Source: Chaenocephalus aceratus (lineage: Eukaryota > Chordata > Actinopteri > Perciformes > Channichthyidae). Taken from it: DNA of 64,000 nucleotides. This document shows positions 48,901 through 60,900 of this stretch, piece after piece. The stretch is taken from the NCBI GenBank assembly GCA_023974075.1, contig JAMFTG010000618.1, positions 62,001-126,000 on the forward strand, in the 5' to 3' direction. The notes under the pieces were generated by a model. It worked only from the letters and a program-made list of their open reading frames with translations. It was not told the DNA's origin and searched no databases. Position numbers and translations under genes: made by a program. How positions within the stretch are numbered: position 1 is the stretch's first letter; each line of letters opens with the position of its first letter.

Positions 48901-51900
48901 TATATTAATTTGACACTGATTGATTTTGTTTAATAATTCTCATGTTACATTTTTGTATAAACCGATAAAATAGTGCGAATAAATACAATAAAAATGTGTA
49001 ATTCAACATGTATATTTTCTACTTTTTTTCGTAATGCTATTTTATCTGTATTGTACTTTTAATTTCGATCGTATGCTGCAACTGCAAGAATGTCCCAAAT
49101 GGGTATCATAACAAGTACTTCTTATCTTCTTAACTTAGGTTCCTCTGGAGGAGCACTGGGCCGGCGTACTGAAGGACATAAGCCCGGATCAGGGTTCAGG
49201 AAGCTGGTTCTGACCCTGCTGGCTCTGCCCTGCCCGCCCCTGGAGGCGCAGCATGTTTTTACCCAGGTCAGTGAATATGTTGTACTGAATACTTCAACAC
49301 TGTACTCTCAGCATGACATTCGGATGTCACATGCTCGTTCATTGTGTTTAAAGAAAGAAAACTCAAACTTTTTCCGGAAAAACTCAAAATTCTCACTTTT
49401 TTTCTGAAAATCTGAAAATGTAAACGAAACAGGACTTCTTTATGTCACGTGCTTGCTGTACACAAAGGGAGGCACAGCTGTGTATTAACCAACACAGCCC
49501 TTACATTACATTAAGAGCAACAATAAAAAAACTCGGGTAATTCTCAAACTATCACTTTTTCCTGAAAATCTAAAAACTCTCACTTATATCACAAAATTAT
49601 CACTTTAAGAAAATCTGAGGATTCTCATTTTTTTTCAGGAAAATCTCCAAATTCTGACTTTATCAAATTCTCTCTTTTTAAAAGAAAATCTAAATTCTCA
49701 CTTTTTCTGAAAATCTCAAGAATTCTCAATTTTTTTTAAGGAAAAATCTATTTTTTCTTCTTTTTTTAATAAAATCTCAGAATTCTGAGTTTTATTAAAG
49801 AATCGCAAAATTCTGACTTAATTTTTAAATGGAAAAAAAAGCTTAGTTTTTATGACGTTGTGTAAACAGCCCATGTTGTGATTAGTGCTGCGTACCTGGG
49901 GCCTGTACTACGAAGCTGGTTCAACCTAACCTGGATATGTTTGAGTTAGCCGGTTGGCCTAATCCAAAACATACGCGCTCTCGCTAAACTGTACTACGAC
50001 GCTGGTTATCAAGTGGATCGCTCAAGCCAGCCGTGTCCTATCTAGTTAGGTTCGCGTTCACATGAAAGGGGTGGTATCTGGAGCATTCGACCAATCACAA
50101 ACATGGAGAAGCATACTGACAGCGCAGCGTCATACTTCCTGAATGAAAAGTGAACTTTAATACTAGTCAATATGAAGAAGTTAAACTTTAAACATCCAGG
50201 ACTTAAACACTTGATCCAGGATCAAAGCCACAGAGCTGCACCTGCAAGGTGAATACAGCTGGAACAGAAAAAAGTGTTTGAATGCGTACATTAACAGGTT
50301 TATGATATCACTGCTCGTCTAAAACACGATCTGACTTTAATTACATTTGTCTCGAGTGTTTCGTCAACTTACTGCAGAGATGTTCACAAGTCTTTTTTTG
50401 CAAGTCCAAGTCAAGTCTCAAGTCTCTAAAAAATAAAAGTCTCATGTCTCTTCTGGTTGTAATAAGCCTTCTATTGTCTGCTGCTATCCAGTCTGTTAAG
50501 AATACTGCACGGCTACATCTAAGAAATTCAAAGCATTTACTGTGTTATTATCACTCCTATATCTATTAGCATACAGTATCAGCACTGATTAGTTGTTTGT
50601 TATATGATCACTTTAAACAGGCTATTGCAATATGAGGACAAACATCACACTTTAGCTAAATGCAAACAACCTATAAGCAAAACACTTCAGAATCACAAAT
50701 CAGTATCACAAATACTTTATTAATCCTCCGCAGGGAAACTGTTAAAAGTACTTAAAAGCGGGTAATGATTAACGTTACCGACCTTTTTTATGTCATGTCA
50801 AGAGTTGGATGTGACAAGCAATTCACTAATCTTTTCAAATATTCAGTTACAAAGCTAGCAGCAAGCTAAGCTAACATTACACAGCTGATGCTGAGCTAAA
50901 CATGTTCGCTAACCGTCCATGCGTTAATGTGACTGACCTCTCCGGGTGAGTTTTCAAGTGCCTGATGAAATTGGACGTTGTTGCGCCAGCATCCTTGATT
51001 TTGATATTGCAGACTTTGCAGTGTGCGCTCCTTTTGTTGGTGCCGCCGGCGTTTTGTTCGAAGTTGTTGTAGTTGAACCTAATTACAAGCGGTACAGCCG
51101 CAGGTGTGCCGCCGGTCGCCATGGTGTTTACTACGAGGGTAGTAACAGAGGCGCGCACGTCTGCGTAATGAGCCCGGCTAAAGTAACTGGATGGCCTACC
51201 TGCCTGTCAGCCTTCCATCTGGGCACACACACTTATGTGCGCGTTCGTGTGTGTTGGAGGAGGCGGGCTCTATAAGGAAGTAGCAGCCTCTAGCAGATTA
51301 TCTCCGGTTGTGTATTTTCAAATTCTAGCGATCTCGAGCCGGTTTCTCTCAAATGTACCTACCCCACCTTTAATACGCCAACAATAGAAAACACAATGAT
51401 TGTTCACGAGTCCCAACACACGAGTCCAAGTCGAGTCTGAAGTCTTTTCGTCACGAGTCCAAGTCAAGTCTGAAGTCTCTGTGTGTGCGACTTAAGTGCG
51501 GCTCGAGTCCGAGTCGCAGACTCGAGTCCCCATCTCTGACTTACTGTGTTGCTTAAAATAATACTTCTGCATCCAGTCTGTGACACTGTGAGTGTTGCAC
51601 GGCCAGATACGGCTCAGCTGACTCAGATCAGGAGATATATGATACATTATGAAGTGATATGCCGCGGACTGTACTTAATGTTACTCTGATCCGGTTACTG
51701 ATGTTGTGGCAGATATTTAAGGAAGCTTTCTTAACGCTAATGTTATAATAGTCAGATTGCTCTGAAGATGGAGGTGATATTCTATTAATGTTCACGTTCA
51801 CACAGTCGCTGATTTTTGCCGGCCGTCTTTCCTGCGACGGCAGCTTTTCTGTATTTCCTTTCTCCTGTAATATGACTTGATCGCTTTAAACTCCGCACAC

Positions 51901-54900
51901 TGAGCTCTGATTGGTCAGCAGGCGGTGCTTTCACTGAGTTGATCTCTGAGCCTGCAACCTAACCTGGTCCCGACCAGGTTAGCCGCTAAGCATCAGTTAC
52001 CATGGAGATCTAGCCCGCTAAAAAGAGAACCAGCTTCGTAGGACCGGAAAGCCGGAGTTTTCCCTTTTTGTGAGCTAATTATCAATTGAAAATTAACTCA
52101 TAATCAACTCAAATTCAAACTCGTCAGGTTTATTGTGCTCCCTTCCAACTTGTGTCTACATTTCTCTACAAAGTACAAATGTAAAAAAAAAACACTTTTT
52201 GCCACTTAGTCTACAAATGACTTATGACAGCAACTGCAGTGAACTACTACAAAGTTCAAACATTTATTTCATTTACCAAACTAAAGTAACCAAACAGTCC
52301 CTGAGCTGACTGAGTGTAGAGTAGACTATACGCATCACACTGTTACACACCTACTATACAGTTTTGGCCAGTGATTCTCAAACTTTTTTCCGCCTTTGAA
52401 AAAGAATTCAGCCAAGTACCCCCTGATCAGCACAAAAACTATTTGTTAGGGAAGAAATGCCTATATAAAGAGGTACAGCACAGCGCTGCACCATCGGTGT
52501 CTGATTTATTAAAACAACAACCTTGTAACTGAGAAACACTTAAAAGCTACATTTCAAATGTTTACAATCCATCACTAAATTCATGGCAAACCAATTTTAA
52601 CATCATGCAATAACACTGAGACGACTTTAGTTGCATTGAACGGAACTTTTTAATAAGTTGTACTTACGATGTAGTGAAACATAGGCTTGTGCTTCACTGA
52701 GGACCTTTGTTATTCTCAGTGACAGGAAGGCCACTGCAGTTATTACACTTCGCGTTTTGAATTATGTGTAACTCTGTTAATATAAAACCCACACTGCTCA
52801 AACTTCCTTACTTACTTATCCTTTTTTTTTTTCATTAACATACATCTCACGTACCCCCTGCAGTACTCCAACGTACCCCCATTTGAGAACCACTGGTACA
52901 GGCTACACTGTAGTGACTGTACAGTCAGAGTGTACTGTACTGTCTGTACACCATGTATTTTCTACAACTCTACATGTGTACATTATACACTACATATTAC
53001 TACATACATAGTGATGTACATACATACTGTTAGAAATTAAAATCAATGTTGATATGGCGTAATTTTGAATTAAATACACTATTTAATTTAAATCAGTTTT
53101 ATTCTGAAAAAACCGGAAGTTCACACTATTCATTTAATACTTTTATTCTGAAAATTATTCACTTCCGGTTAGCATTAGCACGTGGCGAATTGCAACGTTT
53201 TCAAACCGTGAATCGAAGGTGAAATTACATGTGATGTTGTTCACTGAGCACACTGGGATTAGCACTCATTTATTGACGCTGAATAACGTTCATCAGGGAA
53301 TGTTTAAATAACCACAGGCACCAGAATATACCTAAGTGCTAGTTTTTTTTGCGAGTCCAAGTACCGGTTCCCGACGTTCCGGTTTTCACCGGACTTGAAC
53401 CGAAACTTTTTACAAGTCCAGTACCGGTTCGGCGTACCGGTACGCAGCACTAGTTGTGATTGTGTTTATTTAATGTTGTGCCCTTGCTGTGTCTCAGGCT
53501 CTGGGAGCTGAAGAGGCCACGCTGTTCTCTGAGAGTGAAGCTTTAACAGAAAGTGATTCTGAGCTCACCTCCGACGGATGTCCCTCTGATAACAACCGCT
53601 GCAAGGACCCCCGAATCCACGCTGAAGGTGAGGGCAATCATATAATCCAGATAATAAATACACATCTAATTTGATAACTGTACCACGCCATTATAGTAAT
53701 TATTCATTTGATGTATATGTTATGCAAAAGTGTTTGAGATCTGAAAATGCTAAAAGGATTTCTGAAATTCTCAGAATTATATATTTTTCCTGAAAATCGC
53801 GGAAATTCCATTTTTTGTTTCATAAAATCTCAGAATTCTCACTTTTTTCATAAAATCTCAGAATTATAATTTTTGGGGAAATTCTCACTTTTTCCCAGAA
53901 AATTCTTACTTTGGAAAATCTCAGAAATCTCTTTTTTTTCTCGAGAAATCTCTTTTTTGGGGAAAATCGCAAAATTCTGTTTTCCCCTAACATTTTAGAA
54001 TTCTGATTTTTTTTTCAGAAATTCTCACTTTTTCCCAAAGTCTCAAAATTATGACTTTTTCCTGAAAATCGCTGCATTTTTACTTTCCATGAAAAATCTC
54101 AAAATTAAAACATGATTTTTTTCGAGTCTGAAAACAAATCCCAAACTGCCCACATGCTCTCTTTCTCTAGCAATGAATGGTCTCAAAGTAAAGCATTGTG
54201 AAGTCCGCCTCACAAAGATAAACGGTACGTAGCATTTCTGTATCAGATTCATATTTCTGAAGATTTCAACGTTCAAACTTGCTTTATATTTTCTTCAACA
54301 GACGATGAGAATGGCGACGATGGCAAAGAGGTAATACACACATTTCAGAAAAAAGCTAGAATTAAAAAATGACTTATTTATTATTTGAACATGAAAACTT
54401 GTCAATTTTTAGTACATTGCTTTCCCGTACATTTACCACTTTCATCTCAGAATTCTCTAGTACAATTTAATTACCACTTTATTTTTCGTGTACATTTATT
54501 TCACTAGATTTATCACATTAATCCCAGAACATTTTCTATTTCTTCTATAATTTTTTTTTAAACTACACTACTCAGCTTTAACTAGTAAACAAAGAACAGA
54601 ACTACTCAGAAAAGTATTGTTTCTCCTGCATCATATTCTCATCTGCTGACATACTTTCCCCTTTACTAACCTCATTATTTCCATCGATACGGCCGTCATA
54701 ACCACTTGCATGATACGGTTACGTTTTCCCTTTATGACGGTGTGTTGTGATGATATTTGAGTGTGTAATGGGAGTGTGTTGTCTCTCAGATGTCCACTAG
54801 GGGGAGTTTTGGCTGGGAGAGCAGCTTGCGGCAGAAACCTCAGGCCCGCGCAGTGTTTCAGGCGGGTGCTAGCACCTGGTCCACCCCCCAACCTGTCGAT

Positions 54901-57900
54901 CAGGACAGCAGAAAGGGTCTGGAGTCCCAGGAAGAGGGGGTAGGTGTACTCAACAGAATACCCTTGGGCCATGACTGATGTATCTGACCTCTGAAACACT
55001 ACAACATAACTAGCTAAAAGGAAAATACTAGTGAGCTCCTTGCACAACAACACATATCTGATAGCGTAATAGAGCCCTGCAGCTATGATGTTTTACTGTT
55101 AGCGTCTCCCTTGAGCCCATGAGATTTCTCCATGTGATTTGATTTATTGAAGACAATGTGGCAAACACACATCTATGATACAGACATGTTTTGTTTAGCA
55201 GGATAATAAAGATAACCCCGACATTTAAAAATCTATTTAGATAATTGAAATTAAAACTACAGGGAAATAAATTCTACTGTTTATGAAATCTCAGAATTCA
55301 GACTTTTTACTTAAAAACAAAAATGTCGGACTTTTTCGAAAATTCTCATCTTATTTCTAATAAATCTCAGAATTCTCACTTTTTTGGGAACATTCTCACT
55401 TTTCTGAAAATCCTATTTTTTTTATCAGAAAATCGCAGAACTCGAAAAAAACCAAAAACCTCTCCAGATGTCAGAATACTGAATTATTCGTAACACCTAT
55501 ACAAGCAGTATATCTGTAGTTTAAAACACAACAGGGACCTTGTCATCAGTATGCCAACCTCAACATGTAAACATCTATGTAGATAATTTAACTTAAAACC
55601 ACAGGAAATAGATTTCGTTTTTATTGGATTTTTTCCAGCTTGAGTAGTTGATCAGAGTGAATTGATACATCTTATGAAAAAAGGGCTCTCTTGTTTTTAA
55701 CTAATTCTCTCCTCCATGACAGCTGAAATGTAATATCAAACACAATGATTTGTGGTGCATTTTCTAACTAACTAACATCAGTTATGGCTTTTATTTTGTA
55801 ATCCTCCTCACCTAAACTACTTTTTCTAAATGTTCGACTGAAATGTTTGACACTTATTTTAATGTTTTAAAGTCTCAGGCAGAAGAATCATCTCCGATGA
55901 GTAAACCCACTCCAAGAAATCGCCGGAAACAAGTCTACACGGTAAAGAATAAAACAGAATCGTGTCTTTTAAATTACATTTAGAAGGAAAACTGTTGAAA
56001 AATATCCCTGGCTTCAATATCAGGATCCATGTATTTGTGATCCTCTCATTCAGTATTTTCCCAACACTAACTGTTTATGATAATCCACGTTTTCCCTGCA
56101 GGACGGGAAGGGGTTCCTGCGCGGGGAGTTGATCTGGGGGAAAGTGAAGGGTTTCTCCTGGTGGCCCGGGATGGTGATCCCCTGGAAAAGTAAATCCTCT
56201 CCCCCCGGGATGAGGAGGGTGGAGTGGTTCGGAGACGGGATGTTCTCGGAGGTAAGAAGAACGCTTTCCTTGGTTTTTAAACCTATGAACGGAGATGGCA
56301 AAAGTACACACATCCTTTACTGAAGTAGAAGTACAGATACTCGTGTTTAAAAATACTGAGAGTAGTAGGGCTGTACCCGAATATTCGCTCGTTGGAGTAC
56401 TATTCGCCGGGTTTCAATTTCGTTATTCGGATATTGGTTTTTTATTTGTATTGATTGAAATCTCCAATATCAACGTAAGAGCTTGTGCCTCTTCGGGGGG
56501 GTGCTAACACTTAACCATAAACGCTATCGTTTACTTTCTCAGTCTTTATATGTAGACTTTTTCTCCATTAATCTCTGTTATGTTGTTTCCATAGCAACAA
56601 CAACTTCCTGTTAACAGCGCTAACTCTCCTTCAAAATAAAAGCATGTCCATAAATAGGAAGCCAAGCCAAATTACACTTAAGACATATACAACTATATAG
56701 TAAAGAGGCTTTGAAATGTACTTCAGTAAAAAGTACCCATAGCTAGCAGCTGCTTTAAAGAGTACCTGACCTCCCTTTATATCAATAGAACAATAATGTC
56801 ATTGTTAGCTAATGAATGTTTCACCGTTCAATACTCACTACAGTACAGTGTCTTATATTCGTCATGTGCCCGTCTGTGTTTCTTGCTCTTTTTACTGCAC
56901 TGTTAGTGTCCAGTTTTATTATTATGTTGCTGTGTTTATCGTAACTCTGGGACAACAATTTCCTTCGGGATGAATAAAGTCTTATCTTATCTACGTCTCA
57001 CGGTGTTACCTTTGATTGATTGAACACGAAATGTGAAGAAAACTCCACATGTGTCGAATTGCATTCTCACATCATCTTTGCTTCCTGGTGCAGAGCTACA
57101 CGGAGGGTCTCATGGTCTTCAGTGCCTTCAATAAGTGCTTCTGCAAAAACTCCTACGCCAGCCTGCCCGTCTACAAGGAAGCCATTTACCAGATCATCGA
57201 GGTAAGACCCCACGATACATCTGTCGCTGTAATCTTTACAGCAGGTCGAATGGTCTGTTTCTCTCACATCCTGTTACTCGAGATTGATTTTGATATCTGT
57301 ACATTTTCTCTTTTTACTACGGCCGTTTTTTTAAGGCGAGACAAAAACATCGTTTCATGCACTGGTCAATTTCGAGATTTTGTGCTATTTTGATTCCATA
57401 ACATGTTTTCTTTCAGGCTTTTGGAAGGAAACGTACAAAATACACATTTAGGTGTTTATTTGACTATAGTTTGTCGATTTGCGTCACCAAAAGTTAGCAA
57501 AATGTCCCCTTCAGTAGCACTTACACACACCAAACCTTCCAGTTATATTCCTATCAATATTCTGAAGGTTTTTACAGAAGGGTTTGTTCATATATCATTC
57601 ATAGCCTGAATTATACAACATTTTATACATAAAACATGGAGAAAATTGATATTTTAGGGCTGTTGACAGTATTTTCTGATTTACGGAGTGATAACAAGAG
57701 ATATCAAAAAATCCCTTCTGTAAAAACCTTAGCTTCTAAAATGACTACAAAATGAAACAAGAATGTTGAACCTGGCTTCACCCAAAGTTCAGATTTGTGT
57801 TAGATTAACATATGCGCATATTTAATGAGTATGGCTCATTTGCATATTCAAACATGCTATTTCAGAAAACTTGTAATACAAAAAACAATTGCCTGAATGT

Positions 57901-60900
57901 AATTAATTAACTGGAGGAATGTCTTGCTGATATCTTTAAGTTAAAAAAATTACCCTATTCACCTGAGGTGTCTCGCCGTAACCAGTGAATCCCCACGGCC
58001 CGCGGCAAAACACAACATCTTGCAAGAAACAGCGTCCGAGGGCTTGCAATGAACTAAATCAGATGTGTTTAACCAATTGTCATTACTACTTTGTACGCTT
58101 CCCCTTGGTAACGCTTGTCAGTTACTTAACCTGTAACCAATACCTTCTGCTTTTTCTAAGACTATTGGCCAACACCAAGTCGTATTTATCTTTTAAAGAC
58201 CTGGAAAGGGTTATTAACGCCTTTGTGACCTCAGACTGGACTATTGTAACGCTCTGTACGTGGGTATGGACCAGGCATCAATCAAACGCCTGCAGCTAGT
58301 CCAACACGCAGCTGCACGTCTCCTGACTGACCACATCACCCCAACTCTGGCCTCACTGCACTGGCTTCCAGTCCGGTTCAGAATTGATTTAAAAATCCTT
58401 TTATTTGTTTTTAAAGCCCTAAATGTTCTGGCTCCGGCTTATATAGCTGAACTCCTCCAGCGCTACACCCCAGCCTGAGCCTTAAGGTCTGCTGACCAGC
58501 TGCTGCTGCTAGTGCCCAAGACCAGGCTCAAACCCCGAGGGCACCGAGCCTCCGCAGCAGCTGGCCCCAGGCTCTGGAACACTCTGCCTCCTCACGACTC
58601 CTGACTGTTCCATGTGTTGCTTTATCTGTTGTGATTTATTGTCTTTCATTGTGATGTCTTGTGTTTTTATGTGTTTAAATTACATGTACAGCACTTTGGC
58701 TCGACCAAAATCGTTTTTAAATTTGATTTGATTTCTGACTATTCTCCTGTTTGAATCGACCGCCCTGTGTTGTGTTGACTCAGACAATGTTGTGTTGACT
58801 CAGACAATGTTGTGTTGACTCAGATAATGTTGTGTTGACTCAGATAATGTTGTGTTGACTCAGACAATGTTGTGTTGACTCAGATAATGTTTGTGTTGTG
58901 CAGCTGGCCGGTGAGCGCTGTGGGAAGTCGTTCTCTGCGAAAGGAGGAACCAAAGAGAAGGAGCTGAAGCTGATGCTGGACTGGGCCTCTGAGGGTTTCC
59001 TGCCCTCCGGCCCCGAGGGATTCCTGCCTCCTGGTATGAGCGCTGTTATCAACATTTAGGGATGCAGGGATGATGTATTTTTGTAGGCCGACCCGGAGTT
59101 AAACTGCTCATGGGTTCTTTGGACAAAAAGCAACCGGGTTTCTTCCTAAACCCTACGGAGAGATCCCATTGGCTCTGAGACGAGGGAACAGGAAGTGGAG
59201 AAACGCTGACTCACCTCCTGGTTTTAGGACTCGTTCCTGCACCGCTCTATTAGGAGTTTAAAAGTCCCTTTTTGATGTCTTTTAAACCGCTCCTTTGTGT
59301 GTTAATCAAATACATGCATTCAGGTGAATATTCACACGCTGACCCAAACACGGCAGCAATAAGGCAGCACCACGTGTTGCACAGAGGAGAGAGGGGGGTG
59401 TGCTCACAACACAAGTCAAATGAAAGGAAAGTGCAGAGCAGGAAGTATTAAAGGTCTCCTATCATCATCACTTTTTGATGTCTTCTACACATCAATACGT
59501 GTCCCCGGTGCGTAAGAAGACCGTCTCTCGTTCCCTCCGCTCCCACATCTCTAAAAACGGAGCTGATCCAGTGAATAGACTTTTTGCACTACTTTTTATT
59601 TTGCATTTTTCTATTTTATTACATCGGAGGAGGAGCTCAGGTCAGAAGAATTTAATTGCCATTTCTACTCTGTAGCTTTGTGCATATGACAATGAAAGCT
59701 TTGAATCTTGAATTTGCGTCCGATATGACGTCATATCTGAAATGTGGACCCTCGGCCCAATCAGAAACAATGTTCGACTGTTTTGGACGTAATATGGTCG
59801 GTGTTTACATTAGCATCGCTAACACTCAGAGCTAACCTGTACTGGAGAGCATGTGTGTGAAGAAGCAGGAAGTAAAAAGGAACTCGCCTTGTGGTATAAC
59901 CGGCAAGAGAGAATCCCTGATGGCGTTTAATCACGGCAGCATTTAACTGAGTATCTGCCGGTAGATTCTCCTGCGAGCTTTCGTCTCTTTTTTTATTTGT
60001 TTTTTAGAGCGAAGGACCCAAAATCAGCACTTCAGTAAAATGTCTGTTTGGTATTTTGAGCAAAACACACCATAGACATGTTTTTAATATATTTGTGTAT
60101 ATCTGAGACCCATGATATATGCCTACAAATAGTATAATGATCCGTAATGTTTTGTCTTTGCCACTGGCGGCCACGGAGTATTTGTGTCGGGTAATCTATG
60201 GTAGGCTAACCCATACGGTGGTGGGGCTCAAGTCAGTCAATGTAATTACATACACGCTCCCCTTGACCGTGAAACGCCACGCGTGAGGTTTAGATTATTT
60301 CCCCGTCTCAATCCAAATTGAACTGAATGAAATAAAAAGGCACATTTGTCTTGTAGTAAATAAAAAGGGCGACCTGGAGCCAATCCTGCAACTTCCCCAC
60401 CGGTGAAAGAGTTCACATGCTGAAAGCCCAACTGGGGTCTGGGGGGAATACTAACATAAAATACACATTCTGGTACTCTCTTGAGAAGAAAAATAAATAC
60501 ATCTATTACTACACGACGATTTAAAAAAAATGAATGCCATTTTAGTTTTGTGTTACTTTGTTCTGAAAGCTGAACCTGCTGCTCCTCACAGAGAGAAGAG
60601 GCTGTGAATGACTTTACATTGTGGTATTCTCCGTGGGGACTTCCTGCAACAACACCACGCCGTTATCTTGATTCTGATTGGCCAGAAGACATTATCAAAG
60701 ATGTTCTATCGAGAAGACGATCACTACCTGACAAAAGTTTTCAAAACCGTTTCTAGTCTTCGGTATTTCCAGACAAGTGGCTGCTGGCTGGGGCTCAGCC
60801 ATTTCTTGGTCTGGCTGTCGCCGACCCCAGCCATACCCTGGTCTTTGCTCTGTTAGTCGTTACATATCCAGCTTTTTCTTAATTTCTTCCTTATGTCGTC

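Larger units (their letters stand above)
50375..51538. mobile_element. hAT element B, nested, with perfect 8-bp target duplication
   Basis: The ends CAGAGATGTTCACAAGTC and GACTCGAGTCCCCATCTCTG are inverted and are followed inside by AAGTCCAAGTCAAGTCT repeats. ACTTACTG is duplicated exactly at 50367-50374 and 51539-51546. 1,164 bp. Confidence 0.9.
49897..52045. mobile_element. Second element inside hAT A
   Basis: The left end GGCCTGTACTACGAAGCTGG and right end AACCAGCTTCGTAGGACC share an inverted TACGAAGCTGGTT core, followed inside by AACCTAACCTGG / AACCTGGTC motifs. It begins directly after the 14-bp left end of hAT A. Class not assigned. Confidence 0.55.
49883..53452. mobile_element. hAT element A in intron 7, with perfect 8-bp target duplication
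   Basis: The terminal inverted repeats TAGTGCTGCGTACC and GGTACGCAGCACTA are perfect over 14 bp. The octamer GTTGTGAT is duplicated exactly at 49875-49882 and 53453-53460. Length is 3,570 bp, mostly later insertions. No transposase of its own is recognised. Confidence 0.9.
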
